Shown here: positions 1-27,680 of the stretch, piece after piece | Position numbering within the stretch: position 1 is the first letter of the stretch | Layout of the letters: every line of letters starts with the position of its first letter | DNA from: Albula goreensis | Lineage: Eukaryota > Chordata > Actinopteri > Albuliformes > Albulidae | DNA: 64,000 nt | NCBI GenBank assembly: GCA_022829145.1 | Contig: CM040758.1 | Coordinates: 8,354,128 to 8,418,127 of the forward strand | Direction of reading: 5' to 3' | Translations under genes and position numbers: made by a program | Notes under the pieces: generated by a model | Seen by the model: the letters and a program-made list of their open reading frames with translations, nothing else | What the model was told of the DNA's origin: nothing | Databases searched by the model: none

Positions 1-436
1 TGTAGTTAACTAGCTAGCCTTCATACCTGCTGATGTTGCATATTGATTTTATGTGATCTCGCTAACAAAAGAAAACTCAGTCTTGCTGGTTGATGGGAGT
101 CCTAAAGCCATCATCAGCCCATGTAGTTGACATATGACAGACATGCTTAGACACCACTTGGCTAGAAACTTATTTTCAATAGTATCTATCACTAACGTTG
201 TCCGCGAAGCCTAGAATGACATCTAACATAACGCACCATACAGCAAGCCAATTAAATGAAATTGATAGCTAGATAACGGCATTTAACAGCAAAAACAGGC
301 ACCGTGCCATGTAGGTAGTATATAACCTCGCTAGCAAGATTGTAATGTTAGCACCAACCCAACCAAGCTACGGTATCTCACAGACAAGTCACAGCCCAAA
401 TTAGCATCTTGACACCAAAACAGGAGTGAAACTTAC

Positions 437-515
437 CTTTTCGAAAGTCCTTGTTTAACGACCTGGATGTTTTAATCAGTGGAGACCGCGATCTCGTAAA
501 CAGGATTAACGCCAT
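437..515 (-). CDS. letm1: First coding exon of a mitochondrial protein, probably letm1 (partial)
   Basis: The ATG at 515 opens 26 codons and one extra base, ending at a strong donor (AAAAG then GTAAGT at 436-431). The peptide starts MALILFTRSRSPLIKTSR and has many Arg/Lys, Ser and hydrophobic residues. It has no acidic residue until Asp23, as expected for a mitochondrial targeting presequence. LETM1 is an inner-membrane cation/proton exchanger; human LETM1 begins MASILL and lies beside NSD2 at 4p16.3. The name therefore rests on the start residues plus neighbourhood. In human, LETM1 and NSD2 are divergent; here the exon is on the same strand as nsd2 and about 4.4 kb beyond its stop codon. Remaining exons would lie left of the window. 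Any other mitochondrial precursor is possible; the exon itself is more secure than the name. Confidence 0.45.
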
Positions 516-1754
516 TATGATTTCTGAATTTTCAAGGTATGTTTACCTAGCTAGGTAATGCAACTAGCTAGCTGAATACAGTAAATACTCCTGGAAGCCA
601 GTTTTTTAATGTATGGCTATAGACAGTTAGCAATCCAATGAGTCACCAAATGAAGTTCTCGCCCCATGTCCTCTCTGTCAGCGGTGATGTTGTGCGCTGC
701 GCTGCTATCCCTTCCGCCTTCCTCTCTGGACTGATTTCAAACAGGACAGAGAGCTTTATAAGCGGCTGCGTCACTGCATTTTGAGCAACGATAAGACCAG
801 CTATGACGCGTGTTGACCTGCAATTGCGGGGTCCTCAATCAATCTGAGAAGCTGTTATGAAATAAAATTATGCACTAAAGATTATGCGAGAGGTTAAAAG
901 AGGTTAATTTGGATTAAACCTGTACATACAAGCGGATTGCAGAGATACATCTTTAAGACGCCGCAACGGACTAATTTAAACCAATCTGGAACGAGTGTAC
1001 TGCAAGCGCTGACAAAAGCAACGAATGGTGGTGAGCTTTGAGCAGTCGGGCCACAGACATCCTTCTTCTGAAAATAGTGCTCGGTGGTGATGTTGTGGAA
1101 ACTGAAAGGTGGTGGTGCGGACACGCCAGGTTTTTGTCCTCAAATGCACTCAGGGTAGCGCGATGTAGACCCGCCTCTTAAGGAGATACGATGATCTAAT
1201 TGGCCAATGGTTATGATTCCTGGGTGGAGGCTATTGGTCTTTCTTTCTGCAGTCTTCTGATGCGACTATCCAGGTCATTCTTAAATTTCCGCACATTTCA
1301 GAAATAATCGTTACTAATTGCCAGATAATTTAAAATAACATACAGCCCAAGCAGTCCTAATAAGCTCTCATCCCCAAAAAGACATGCAATTATTTCTTTA
1401 CACCAAGCCATCACTCGTTAAAAATCAAATGCATTTAATTTTTTTTTTAATGCAACTACATAAATGCTAGCGTTAAAATAGTTTGGCCAGCGAATATGAT
1501 TGCGCAAATGACTACAATAAATTCAGAAAAACGTTATCACGAGATATAGTTACCAAAGACAGTAACATCAAACCAAAAAGAAGGGAGTCCCTCCCCTACA
1601 AACAGAATAAGTATGAGCCACCATTATTATGGAAATTCCAGTGCTGGGAAGGGTCAGTACTATCGAATTGCTATGAATTAAATTGATTAAATTCTAAGTG
1701 CTATGACTGCTGTACAGTCAGGAGGATGAGGAAAACTGTAAGGTAAAGGGGTAG

Positions 1755-1797
1755 TCCATTCTAAACTATTTTACTTTTTAAAATAGTTTAGAATGGA
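1755..1797. repeat. Perfect 19-bp inverted repeat (hairpin)
   Basis: The arms at 1755-1773 and 1779-1797 are exact reverse complements of 19 bp, separated by a 5-base loop (CTTTT). The arms are AT-rich. It could be a fold-back transposon relic or a transcribed hairpin; nothing around it decides which. Confidence 0.8.
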
Positions 1798-3934
1798 TGC
1801 ACAGGGTAAAATTTACATAGTTGGTTTAATCTACACAATTCCCTGCTTGTGTCCAGAGGCCAATGTGGGTGGGATGACCCAGTGTTTGGTGTGAATCACA
1901 TCACAATACAACTCCATTGTTGTAATGGTCTTCTGCAAAAAACAATGAAACCCAGCGTGCCTACCCCCACCACACCCTCAGCCTCAACCATCTCCACAGG
2001 GGCACAACTGTGCCATTTCTCTTTGAAGGATGTACAGAAGCAGCTGTACCAAACTGTTACTCCTTGAGTCAGAATGGATTGCAGTTATTGGACCAGTTAG
2101 TCACCATTGTTATTACCTACATAAAATAATACAACAGCTTTTCAACTAAAGTATATATATGCATATTTTTAAACAGTACTGAATTTCATATATGGTTGTA
2201 TAATAACTAAAATAGAAGTGTGATGTACTATACCAGATCTAACATCATTGGAAATTTGGAGGTAGTAATTTGTATCAAGAGTAGTATTCTTGAGCAAAGT
2301 TACATTTTTAACAAAATTTTACAACCTGATAAAAATGTTGGGTACCAAAGACATGATAGGTTTCCTCATTCTCATATCTTATTGCAAAGAAATTAAAGGA
2401 AAAATTCATATACTGTAAAATATACAGTACATTTCCATGTCCAGGAATGTGAGAGTAACTACTTAGATTATCTTGTGTGTAGAGAGGGAGTAAAAATTTA
2501 TAGAATTTTTATGAATTCAGGGGTAACATTTTCAGCTTTGCCTTATGCAGAACAATTGTTTATTCATGGATTTGACACAAACCAGAATTCTTCATTCAGA
2601 CCAAACTCTACAACTTGGACATATATCTGTGATGAGTCAGACTGACAAGTGTTAACTTAATACTCCAACATTTTGGCAATCAAGATATTTTTGTTTACTT
2701 ACCAATCGTTGAGAAATACACCAGTGCTGTTTTAATTGGTTTGTTCATTCCAGCGACTCTGAACAATTTACCAGACTACAGCTGGCAGTTATCAAAAGGA
2801 CTTAGTCAATGGACTACTTCCGGGAACACAGACCAGCTCCAAGGAAAAGCAAAGTCTTTCTGTGTGACAACAAAACCTAATGAATGGCTGGCTAGCTGCA
2901 GCAGTAATTAACATTTTCATTTCCACTGCTAAATACTTCTGGACCTTGAAACTGGACTCCAAGACTTATAAACATTTGGTCTTACGGTCTCACTGGAAGA
3001 TTTTGCTTTGTCTGAAGCTAGCTAGTATTGGAGCTAGTTCCTGGAAATAGCTCATCAATTTTCATTTTGAATACTGCTAAATGTAGACCGATTTTGCTCA
3101 GAGGATCTTTCCGGTCATGACAAAATATTCACAATGTATTAGGGTTTTCGCTGCTTTTGGTAAGTACATTAAAGGTCTTAACTGACAAAATGTTAGAGTA
3201 TCTCCTCAAATCTGCTTTCAGCTGGCAGCAATTTAAAGACACTCTAAACTGTAAATGAAAAATGCCTGACTCAAACTAATGAGACAGTATGTGGTGAGGC
3301 AGAGATGGTTGATCCATAGTCATCTGATCATTTTTATTTTGGTTTTAGATTTGAACATACTCAACTACTGAGTGCAGTCACAGATCTTAATAAATACTAC
3401 CATCATCACTACTGCTGCTATTGGGTAACACTTCACCTTCACCTCCTGGTTAAAGATGGCTGGAATATACTGTTTTTTTTTAAACTGAAAACCAAATCTC
3501 CTCTGTGAAACTTTTTAGGGATAAAATGCACAGTGGTTGTAAAGTCTGTTTTGGCTGGAGAACCGCTCATTCACATACTGAAAAGGTTTTGCCTAGCAGG
3601 CATGGATAGCAACACTTGTTGCACTAATTTACACTCATCTCTCGTAACATAGCGTTCCTTATTTATGTTGAGAGCAGATTACTGTCCAAACACAGAACTG
3701 GTTTTTAAAAACCATCCTGGTGTGGTCCTCACTCAATGCAAATCAGAGAGTGTAAAGTAAGTTCCACAAAGAGTGCTTTCATTAAGGCTTGCTTCTCAAA
3801 TGAAGAACAGCACTCTGTTAGTTTGTTTCCCCCCCCCCCACCCCAGCAAGCATCTCACTCAATACCACTGTCTCACAGACTTCCAGTAACTACCTGTTTG
3901 TATTACTACTATGCACTGTAGGTAAATTATCCCT

Positions 3935-3940
3935 TTTATT
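3935..3940 (-). promoter_or_regulatory. Candidate poly(A) signal of nsd2
   Basis: TTTATT on the plus strand reads AATAAA on the minus strand, about 940 bases beyond the nsd2 stop codon. It is one of several AT-rich possibilities; no transcript evidence is available. Confidence 0.3.
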
Positions 3941-4875
3941 TAAAAAATATATACGTTTCAATGCAATATTACTACATTTTAAAATGTACAGCTAATTGTA
4001 CAGTGTATAAGAGGAACGCAATACTGAGTACCTGCCCCAAATGTACTCAAACTCACCGGACAGAAACATCCATCGGCCCAGGAGACAGGACTGGTAAAAC
4101 TGCGTCACGCGTTCAAGTGGATGTTTGTATTGCGTTAGACGTCATCTGACAGTGTTTCATAAAAATCCTTTGAAGTGTTTTTAACACAAAGGCAGATGGA
4201 ATGCTTTAGTCCACTGCTATTATTTCTTGCTAGCATCAAGTAAGCCCACATTCAACTGCACACAGATTAATTTCTTTTTGATATTTCCCGCTGAAAATGG
4301 TAGATTCAAACCCTCCAAAAGACTCATCATACCATTCTGCCAATTCAAAATGAACTACAAAACAAGAAAAAATAAATTTACTGAGCTATTAAATTCAACC
4401 TACACCTATTACATGAAGAAGACAGTCATTAAGAGCTACTAATAGTGTCTTTCCTTGTGTTAACAATATTACTTCTAAAAACAGGTACTGGTTGCCAAAC
4501 TTTCACTCTATAACAATATTCCAGTCTTATAGTTTTGGTCTTTAATATACACCTCTACATTTTAAAAAGGAAAAAAAATTCAAGTCTGACTGTAATGCTG
4601 TGTAAGTAATGAGGTGGGTTTCTGTTGCGTATTTTGACTTGTTTATGCTCTCCACATTTGCTCATCAGTGAAGAAGCATTTAAAAAAAAAAATAAAATAA
4701 AAATAACGCTGAGAAAACAGACCTTTCCTAAAGGCTCAGTCGAACTCAAAAAGGCAACTGGGCTTCCCTGATAATGAAGTCACCTGTACAGTACTAAGTA
4801 ATTATGGAGAAACTCTGCATGATTTCTGTACAGGGCAGTGTGCACAACAGGACAATGGGGTGAGTCTCTGTCCCT

Positions 4876-20119
<15,244 letters not shown>

Positions 20120-20123
20120 TCAA

Positions 20124-23100
20124 CTGCACAGAGGAAAGAGGCACAGTGTGGAGTGGGAACAGCACATATAACTTGTAAACAATTACGATATTTTCTAAAT
20201 ACCATTCCTACACCTTTGCTTTTCAGGCCAGTCTTCTGTTGACAATACATTTAACTATGAAACTACTCTGATGTAATAATTATTATAATAGGTTGTTGCA
20301 CTGACAACTTCATGTCATCTCTGCTTGATGTGCATCTGCTAAATTTTAAAATGTACATGTATTTTAGTATCTGTTTTTGAACAATGGTAAACATTAAACA
20401 GTGACTGACATGAAAGGTTGTCTGGGGTAAGTAAAAAAGCAAATGTGTGATGAGGTTGTGGTTGCCCAATCAGACAAGAGATGTTCTGAATGTTCTGCAA
20501 TAAATACACACCAAATGTTCTTTAATCATTCTCTGATATAGTTCTCATTTCAACTTTCCTCCCCTTTTTTAGTGCATTCAGATTCTGAATACAAGAACTT
20601 CCTCCCTCACCCAGAAACCTAAATGTTATATGCTGTGGGACAGCCCTTCTTTTGATTAATCCAACAAAATCTGTTGTGTTTTGGTAAAGCCTGCTCTTTG
20701 GGAGTATCCCTCAATCTACCAGAAAACAACAGATATAACATTGTGTTGCCAAGAAATACTGCTAATTCCACAGAATGTTAGACTCACCGAATGGCCATTA
20801 ACTTAAGGCTAGAATATTTTTTTTTTTTTTTTTCCTCAGTTAAATCATTCAATCATTTTCAGAGTCATTCAGAGTTCAGAGATTTCTACAAAGGAGAATT
20901 TCAAGCACCCAACGGAAGAGGAAATTACTGACGTTTCATTTAACCAAATCAATTTCAAGTTTTTATGTCCACCTTTCCGAATAAACATTTTTGCATTTTT
21001 TGTTCCATGTGTGACATTTGATTAGCTACCAGTGAAAATAATGGAGGAGGGTGTTATAAATGTCAGAGCTGCTGGAGAGAAATGACAGTTATACTCACTG
21101 TCTAAATCCCCCATTACCTGGGTGATACTAAGGGCAGGTATGTGTCATTCTACAAGGCCACTGGACACAGCTGACAGTGGCAGATTCAGATACAAGCCCA
21201 TGCTCACGCTGGAACGGTGCCTTAACAGGATGAGCCACTCAACTCATTTTTCCATGGATATAGCCTTAACAGCCTATCATAATTTGTGTCACAACCAATC
21301 TTAACGGTCACAAGCAGTTTACATAAACCTGTGCTTTTGAAAGCACCACAATCAAGTGTATTAGCAATGTTAATTAAGGTTACTTTAACCAAAAAAAAAC
21401 CATAAATGACACAGCATTACTATTTGGACAACTATCAGCCAGACTATAAAGATGAGGTCATATTCTGCTACCCATTCCGCAATCATGAAAATAAGGAAAA
21501 ATCAAAGGGGAAATGCAGAAGCAGTAAATACCCGTATCAAATACCAAATGGCAAATGAACAAATTTAAATTACAAGCATAAGGCTAGCTTAGCGACAAAG
21601 CTCACTAGAATCAGACACTTAAAAGTCCCACCTGACTCACCATACTGTCTTTCAGTTTATGTATCACATCCTGTAGTTGCCTCTATAGAACTAATCTCTT
21701 CCATACAGAGTAAATTAATCACATAACTCCAGGCCTGAGAAAACTAAGCATGTAAAGTGGGATAGCATTTAAATATAATGGGTTTTATTCCATTCAGATT
21801 ACGCATTTGCGGATCTCCCCCCCTTTCCCCCCAGCCCAAATTCAGCCAGGTTGAATGACCTGCTCCCACCGACTCAGTAGGAGGATGCCATGACATGTGA
21901 CTCCTCTGATTCACATGACGACCAGTTCTCCCTTCTTTCCACACTGCAGGAGCACCATCAATTACATGCTGCCTAAATTGTCGGAGGATGACAAAGTCAG
22001 CTGAATTCTCGGTTCGTGCAACCACGGGCGCCTGACAAACCAGGAGTGGACACTAGACAGGAACGAGGTGAACAAACTCCACTGGTTTATTCCCTATCAT
22101 TCCACTGCAAGGCTGAGCAAATTGTTGCCTCATTTTGCAGGCCTCAAGCCACAGCTGGCAACGGTTCTGCTGGGACCCCGGCCCCAAGTCGCAGGGCTCA
22201 CATCTACTACCCAAAGAAGCATCTTTACGGCATGAGTCACGTGGAGGCCCCCAAAGTCTGAGAACATTTTTTCCCATGATTGCATGTGATTCATTTCGAA
22301 TGGTTCCATGTTGTTTAAATGTATTCAGTCAGAACTGAATTTTTTTCTTAATGTAAAAAAAGGCTACAACATTTTTAACATTTACACTTCAGCCAATAAC
22401 TATCTGTCTAAAAATTCTGCAAGATTGTTCTAGTGTCAGTTAGCCCCATTTCCACGATGGTTCTAACCCTAACACTTGAACTCAGCCTATTAATTCCTGT
22501 TGTGCATCCCTTCCTGTGACTTATCCTAGATCTGAAGCCATGCTATAAGCAGGGCTATGGCAATACATTGTGGGCTTAGAGTGGAACTACACCATTCATG
22601 TAAATCAGATGTTTATGTCCTGCAAATTTAACAGGATACAAAACGCCACTCACATGTTTTGTATTGCAGGGTTGTATGTTGTTTTTTTTTTTTTTTTAAA
22701 CAAATGGATATGGAAAGTAGGAGAAATAAAAGTAGGCAGTACTATAGTTGAGATTATTTGTTAATCACTTGTAAGGTGCATACCATCACCAGCTGAGCGG
22801 GAGTGTGAAATGTGTGGCATAGCAGAGCTACACTGTGCTACAGCTCAACTGTTTCAGAGCTGAAATTCCACAGTGGAGATCAGTGGGTTCATAAGTAAAA
22901 ATCTCCTACCGTGACTAAGCTATATGGCGAAAAGGCATGTGTTTTTTGGGGGGTTATTTTTGGATTTCACCAGTTATCTACATAACAGCATTTAATAGGT
23001 AATTTAGATTGATACATACAATGTTACAAATAATGATATTCCCAAGTAGGAAAAAACTATATATTCTAATATTCTTCATGCAAATTGACTGTATAATGTA

Positions 23101-25027
23101 CATTGGTAGCGGTTAAAATGTGTCATTTTGTACAAACGATTTCAGCCATCGTTTTTAACGTATCACGCTCCGAGCTGTAAATATCGACTTGAACAAGCCA
23201 GTTCGGTGATGATGTATATAACACTTAGTGTGAAAACACTTAAATATATGAGAGCACCTGTTCGTTAAGCCTGAGGGTTCTTAGGGGTCTTTCGACAAAT
23301 GTGTACAACAGTACACAGTGGATGGGTGAGTCCTAACAGGTGTCTGTGATGAGAGTAAGCGTTAAAGGTTCATGATATAACGCCAAAATATCATACCCAG
23401 ACTCTGTAGTCAGAAAATGTATATGTTTGCAATTTGAATGCAAACTCTTCACCAGTAACGGAATGTTTAGCTGCTATAAAACTGACAATCCAGCAAATTG
23501 TAAACAGATCATGTCTGAAATACTAAATGGCAGCAAAGTATTATGTGCCATTGTTATGCATAGTTAACGTACAAATTACCTTTCGCACATCGCCGGAATA
23601 AACCTTAAATGTGAACATCCTCTTCTAAGATGGTGCTTAACAGTGCTATTGATATTTAAATTTTGGTTGGAAAGACTAGTAGATTGAGGACTGATGCTTG
23701 CTTTATTATGCATCCCGAGGAAAACGACCAAGAGTGCTCGCTATCTCTCTTCCTTCCCAAAAGCTGACTGAGGCTTACCCAAGTTGACACTGCGGGGGGC
23801 CGCAGTCCTGCTAAAAATGGCCTCCCATTCAATACAACCTTACCTCTATGTGCATCACCATCTCCATGACAAAATTAGTTCAGACGACCAGAGGACACGC
23901 AACATATTAACAAGCGAGCCGGTAAATGTTGGCCTCCTTGTGCACCAGTGCCGGTTCATATAAATGCTTAACTGGCTATGAAGAACACAATACTATCGAT
24001 TTCAAAAGACAGCTCAGTGTGGTTGGCTACACGGTTAGGTTACAAGGAAAATAACACAATGGTCATTGAGTTACAAAAATCTGACGACGTTCAGTTGAGC
24101 ACATGTAGCTAGCTCTCTTCCTTGCTCCTGTATATACTATTTCATTTGGATCATTCTCGATTATGATTGATTCTAATTCAGCGATCCTGGGCTAAATCAT
24201 ACAACTGAGGGGTGCAGATTATCACGACTGGCTGTGAATGTTAAACAGAGCAAAACAACATCAACCAAAGATCAGTTCATCTTCAGGTTAGCAATCTGGG
24301 TATCTAATTATGTATCCATCTCTCGAATTAAAAGAATACAATATAGCTCGCAGGTATATTAACAGGCTAACGTTACTGTAGCTACACCTAACGCAACGAT
24401 TTGAGATTGTGCCATTCCAGCTGCCAGTTGCCGCAAAATAGCCTACTTCAAGGGCCATTTTGACTTGCTAGCTAATTAGCTACCGGCATCATGTCCCACC
24501 TTGTCAATTATCTGACGTTGAAACTGAGCATCTAGCTTACTTCAGATAAAAATGTATTTGAGATGACTTCGTATATTGAAAACGGCTTGTTTCGCTATTG
24601 AATCTGATAACTAGCACCAGCTGAATTTTAACTTGGCTAGCTATCTAAATCGTTAGCTAGCTAGCCAAATATATAACCAGCGCGAGCTACAGATTCCTTT
24701 AGTTGCTTAATTGTATAGTAGGCCAAATTATAATGAATCATAAATATCAAAATTGCTCAACTGTTACATTTGATAAGACCTCCAATTAATTCTAACACGA
24801 AATTATAGTTTTTATCAAACCGCTGACTATATGGCCAGAACACCAGCTAGTGCAGTTAGCTATTGAATGACTAACTCGCGGCTAATTTCAAGCTGGCAAG
24901 CACAAGGAGCCATGGTACTATTACAAATGACCTTCCCTCGTTTTCTTTTCGGGAAAGACAGTTCAGTGATACTGTGGACATTAAATGCACAGGTAACAAT
25001 AGAGACAAATTGAAAATAAAAATAACC
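20124..25027 (-). other. nsd2 5' intron(s), non-coding
   Basis: The first coding exon of nsd2 starts at an acceptor (CTGTGCAG, at 20131-20124), so at least one 5' non-coding exon lies upstream. A plausible exon 1 ends at 25027 (CAAACAG then GTTATT). No protein-coding ORF with recognisable features was seen in between. T runs at about 20818-20834 and 22681-22697 are simple repeats. Additional untranslated exons cannot be excluded. Confidence 0.5.
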
Positions 25028-25078
25028 TGTTTGTAGCATCTTCCAAGCGCCGACTGTAAGCAACTCGAGTCTTTGCTT

Positions 25079-25130
25079 GCGGGAAACTCTAATCCCAATC
25101 AGCGCGAAAAATACTCACTTCCGATTGGTT
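25079..25130 (-). promoter_or_regulatory. nsd2 core promoter: E2F, CCAAT and ETS-type sites
   Basis: Within about 50 bases are GCGGGAAA (25079-25086) and GCGCGAAA (E2F-like), CCAAT at 25095-25099, ACTTCCG (an ETS site, CGGAAGT on the minus strand) at about 25117-25123, and ATTGG (inverted CCAAT) immediately after. This spacing is typical of TATA-less promoters of proliferation genes. It sits just upstream of the inferred nsd2 exon 1. A palindromic CRE lies about 240 bases further out. Confidence 0.6.
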
Positions 25131-25365
25131 GGCGGCAGCAGAAGAGAGTTTAACCGGCCTTTTCAAAAAACAACCTTGTCTTAATGTTGCCCAAAAAAAC
25201 ATTCCACACGTTTCGTTTAGTTGTTGGTAGAAAATGTCGCGGTGCTTATCCCTGAATATATTTTTTGAGCTTTTAACACGAATTGGACGTCTCACAAGTA
25301 ATAAAACTAGGAACCGGTCGTCCTAGCCCCATACAATTGAGCAGAGGAAAGGCGTCCTCCTAGAG

Positions 25366-25373
25366 TGACGTCA
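25366..25373. promoter_or_regulatory. Palindromic CRE (TGACGTCA)
   Basis: A perfect cAMP-response-element octamer in the region upstream of nsd2. CREB/ATF family factors bind this motif; whether it serves nsd2 is inferred from position only. Confidence 0.5.
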
Positions 25374-26992
25374 CATAAATTTTAATACCCGCTCCATTGA
25401 AGGTGTCCAGATTGGGCACATACACATAGGCCTCGGTTTATCACAAGGACAATGGGATATCTTTAGATGGCATCGGATAAGGATGTATTTTTCCAGTTTT
25501 CCTTCCTGTCTTACTTGACCAAATGAATTTCTTCGTTCATTTACATAGTTTATGATTAAAGTTTAGGGTGGAGAAAGCACCAGATGAGACAGATGTTGAG
25601 TATGTCGGGGGCCTCATCAGTTTCTTTTTGTGTGGATAGTCTAGTTGAAATTCGTTTCATTCCATGCTCTCATAGTAATAAAATAATTTTGCTCGTATTA
25701 AAAAAAAACACCACACAAGGGAAGAAACAAAACAGGAGAGATTTATAGAGGTAGTCTGTATAATTTGGCAAGAGAATGTCACGAGCATTGTTATGTAAGC
25801 AACGTGTTTTATACATATTACCACAGTAAACCAGGGCTGCAGATAATGTAAAACAAAGCTGAATTGCTAACATAGTTATGGTTGACTAAATTAGGATAAT
25901 GTTTAAACCACGACGATACAACATGTGAGCATACTGGGATAATACATTGTTCATCGATTTTAATTATATGAAGACTGTATATTTCCAATTAATCAGTTTA
26001 TTGTTTGCTTAACCACCTGCGTGTTTCTTTGGGAAAACCACTTAAAATCGCATTTATTCACAATGGGGATTGATACCAAACCTGGCAACCTGTATCTTCC
26101 GCGCATTTGTCAATGATAGAGGAGCCTGCGCATTCTAACCCACCATCCTTAATTCGAGTGAATACTACTTAGTGTGACGTTTTCCTGACATCACAGAGGC
26201 TATACGCGAGTGAACGACGGAGTAGTAGTGAGAGTTGGAGCAAACTACCTTTAATTTTGGACATTTTCAACAGCACCGGAACATAAAGAGTTGAAATAGC
26301 CACAATCAAAATATTTAAATGACAAATGGCAACCTTACAGTTAAATAACCCTCAGATATGTTTTTAAATATAGGTTAAAACCTGCTTTCATTTATCAACA
26401 CTTTTGAGGGAATGGCACAAGTAACAATTGTTACATCAATTTAATTCAGTTTAATCTCAAACTTTCATCTTATGTAAATGTTGCTCAGATCAAAGCAAGC
26501 CATCATTTTATGAAAAAATCCTTTGTTTGTGTGTAGTAACTTTGTCAGGGTGTATTTTCATTAGTCATTATGAGGTGTAACTCTTTCAGCTGCCTGGCAG
26601 AAATCCACAGAAAACATGTCACCACCCCATCATGTGGATCATGGTGGCTTTTCCATCGATGGATGGCTTCTCTTTTCATTGGCTGGGTTGGAGTGGGGTG
26701 TGTGGAACACTTCGGGACGATTCTCTGGGGGGATACACAGGACCTCCTTATTCTGGTTTTTGCTGTTTTTGATTTGGCACTGTATCCGAGGGATGTAGAC
26801 GGGTGCAAAACATGAAGGCCTGTAAGTATTCAAGATGATGGTGTTTCTTGTCATGATGAGAAAATTCTGCCATTTGTGTTTTTAACTCCTGGAATGTGTG
26901 TTATGTTAGTGTTTATAACATAAGCTAAGTAATAAAGCACACTAACTATTCAGTGATCAGAATGTACAAGCTGAATAATTATAAAACACAAA

Positions 26993-27020
26993 ACACACAC
27001 ACAACACACACACACACACT
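26993..27020. repeat. CA dinucleotide microsatellite
   Basis: Imperfect (AC)n with one interruption (CAACAC). It lies in intergenic DNA and is likely to vary in length between individuals. Confidence 0.85.
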
Positions 27021-27665
27021 CATTTGATAACATATCTAAATTATAGAGTGGCTAACCATCACACATTAATTAATCTGTACAACAATTACAGTATAAGGGA
27101 TTTGTTAAGAATTCTGTGTCTAGTAAAATTAGTGATTTAATTGCAATAAACATACTCCCACCTTGTGGTGAAATAGTGAATTGCAAATTTCATTAAAAAT
27201 GGCATGTTATAGCTTTGCTGTAATAAATTCTCAAGGTGGGAAAGAACCGAGTTAAAATCACCTTCCAAGCTGTTACATTGTTTATGTCCCACATGCTAAT
27301 ACTTAATATACCTCTAAAATCAGGTAGAACGTTTACGTTTAGCTGTTCACCAAATAAACAGCATGGGTGGTGACTAGCAACTAAAACTGTCATTTTTTTA
27401 TTCTTACATGACATCAACAAAATTAAGGTCAATTTTCTGCATGTACATGAATGCAGAGTTTCATTATCATATAATATTTTAGTAAGAATTTATTTAGAAA
27501 AATTAAATGCTTATGTCTGCCTTTTATTTTGTTTTGCATTTCCATTATTGTCTCACAGTTGCTACGAAGATATTGACATTGCATAGTAATTTGGATAGAA
27601 ATTCAGCTAAAAGTTCCACAGAACTGGGAAGAAATTTGCTCCTCACACTAACAAAAGTAATCCTT

Positions 27666-27680
27666 TTTATTTTATTTATT
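27666..27680 (-). promoter_or_regulatory. Candidate poly(A) signal cluster of chmp3
   Basis: TTTATT occurs three times in overlapping or adjacent positions, reading AATAAA on the minus strand, about 1.9 kb beyond the chmp3 stop. A nearer single signal is at 29008-29003. Confidence 0.3.

Larger units (their letters stand above)
516..4875. other. Intergenic DNA: letm1-side promoter region and nsd2 3' UTR
   Basis: No convincing coding exon was found. The part near 650-800 is relatively GC-rich for this window and probably holds the promoter of the minus-strand exon at 437-515. The part just below 4876 is the 3' UTR of nsd2. Small ORFs here (for example 1483-1686 and 3736-3921) have no recognisable protein features. 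A perfect hairpin lies at 1755-1797. Confidence 0.6.

Noticed and set aside
26570-26815. 81-codon plus-strand ORF with Trp and hydrophobic residues
   Set aside because: Opposite strand is equally open, no family resemblance, no splice or promoter support.
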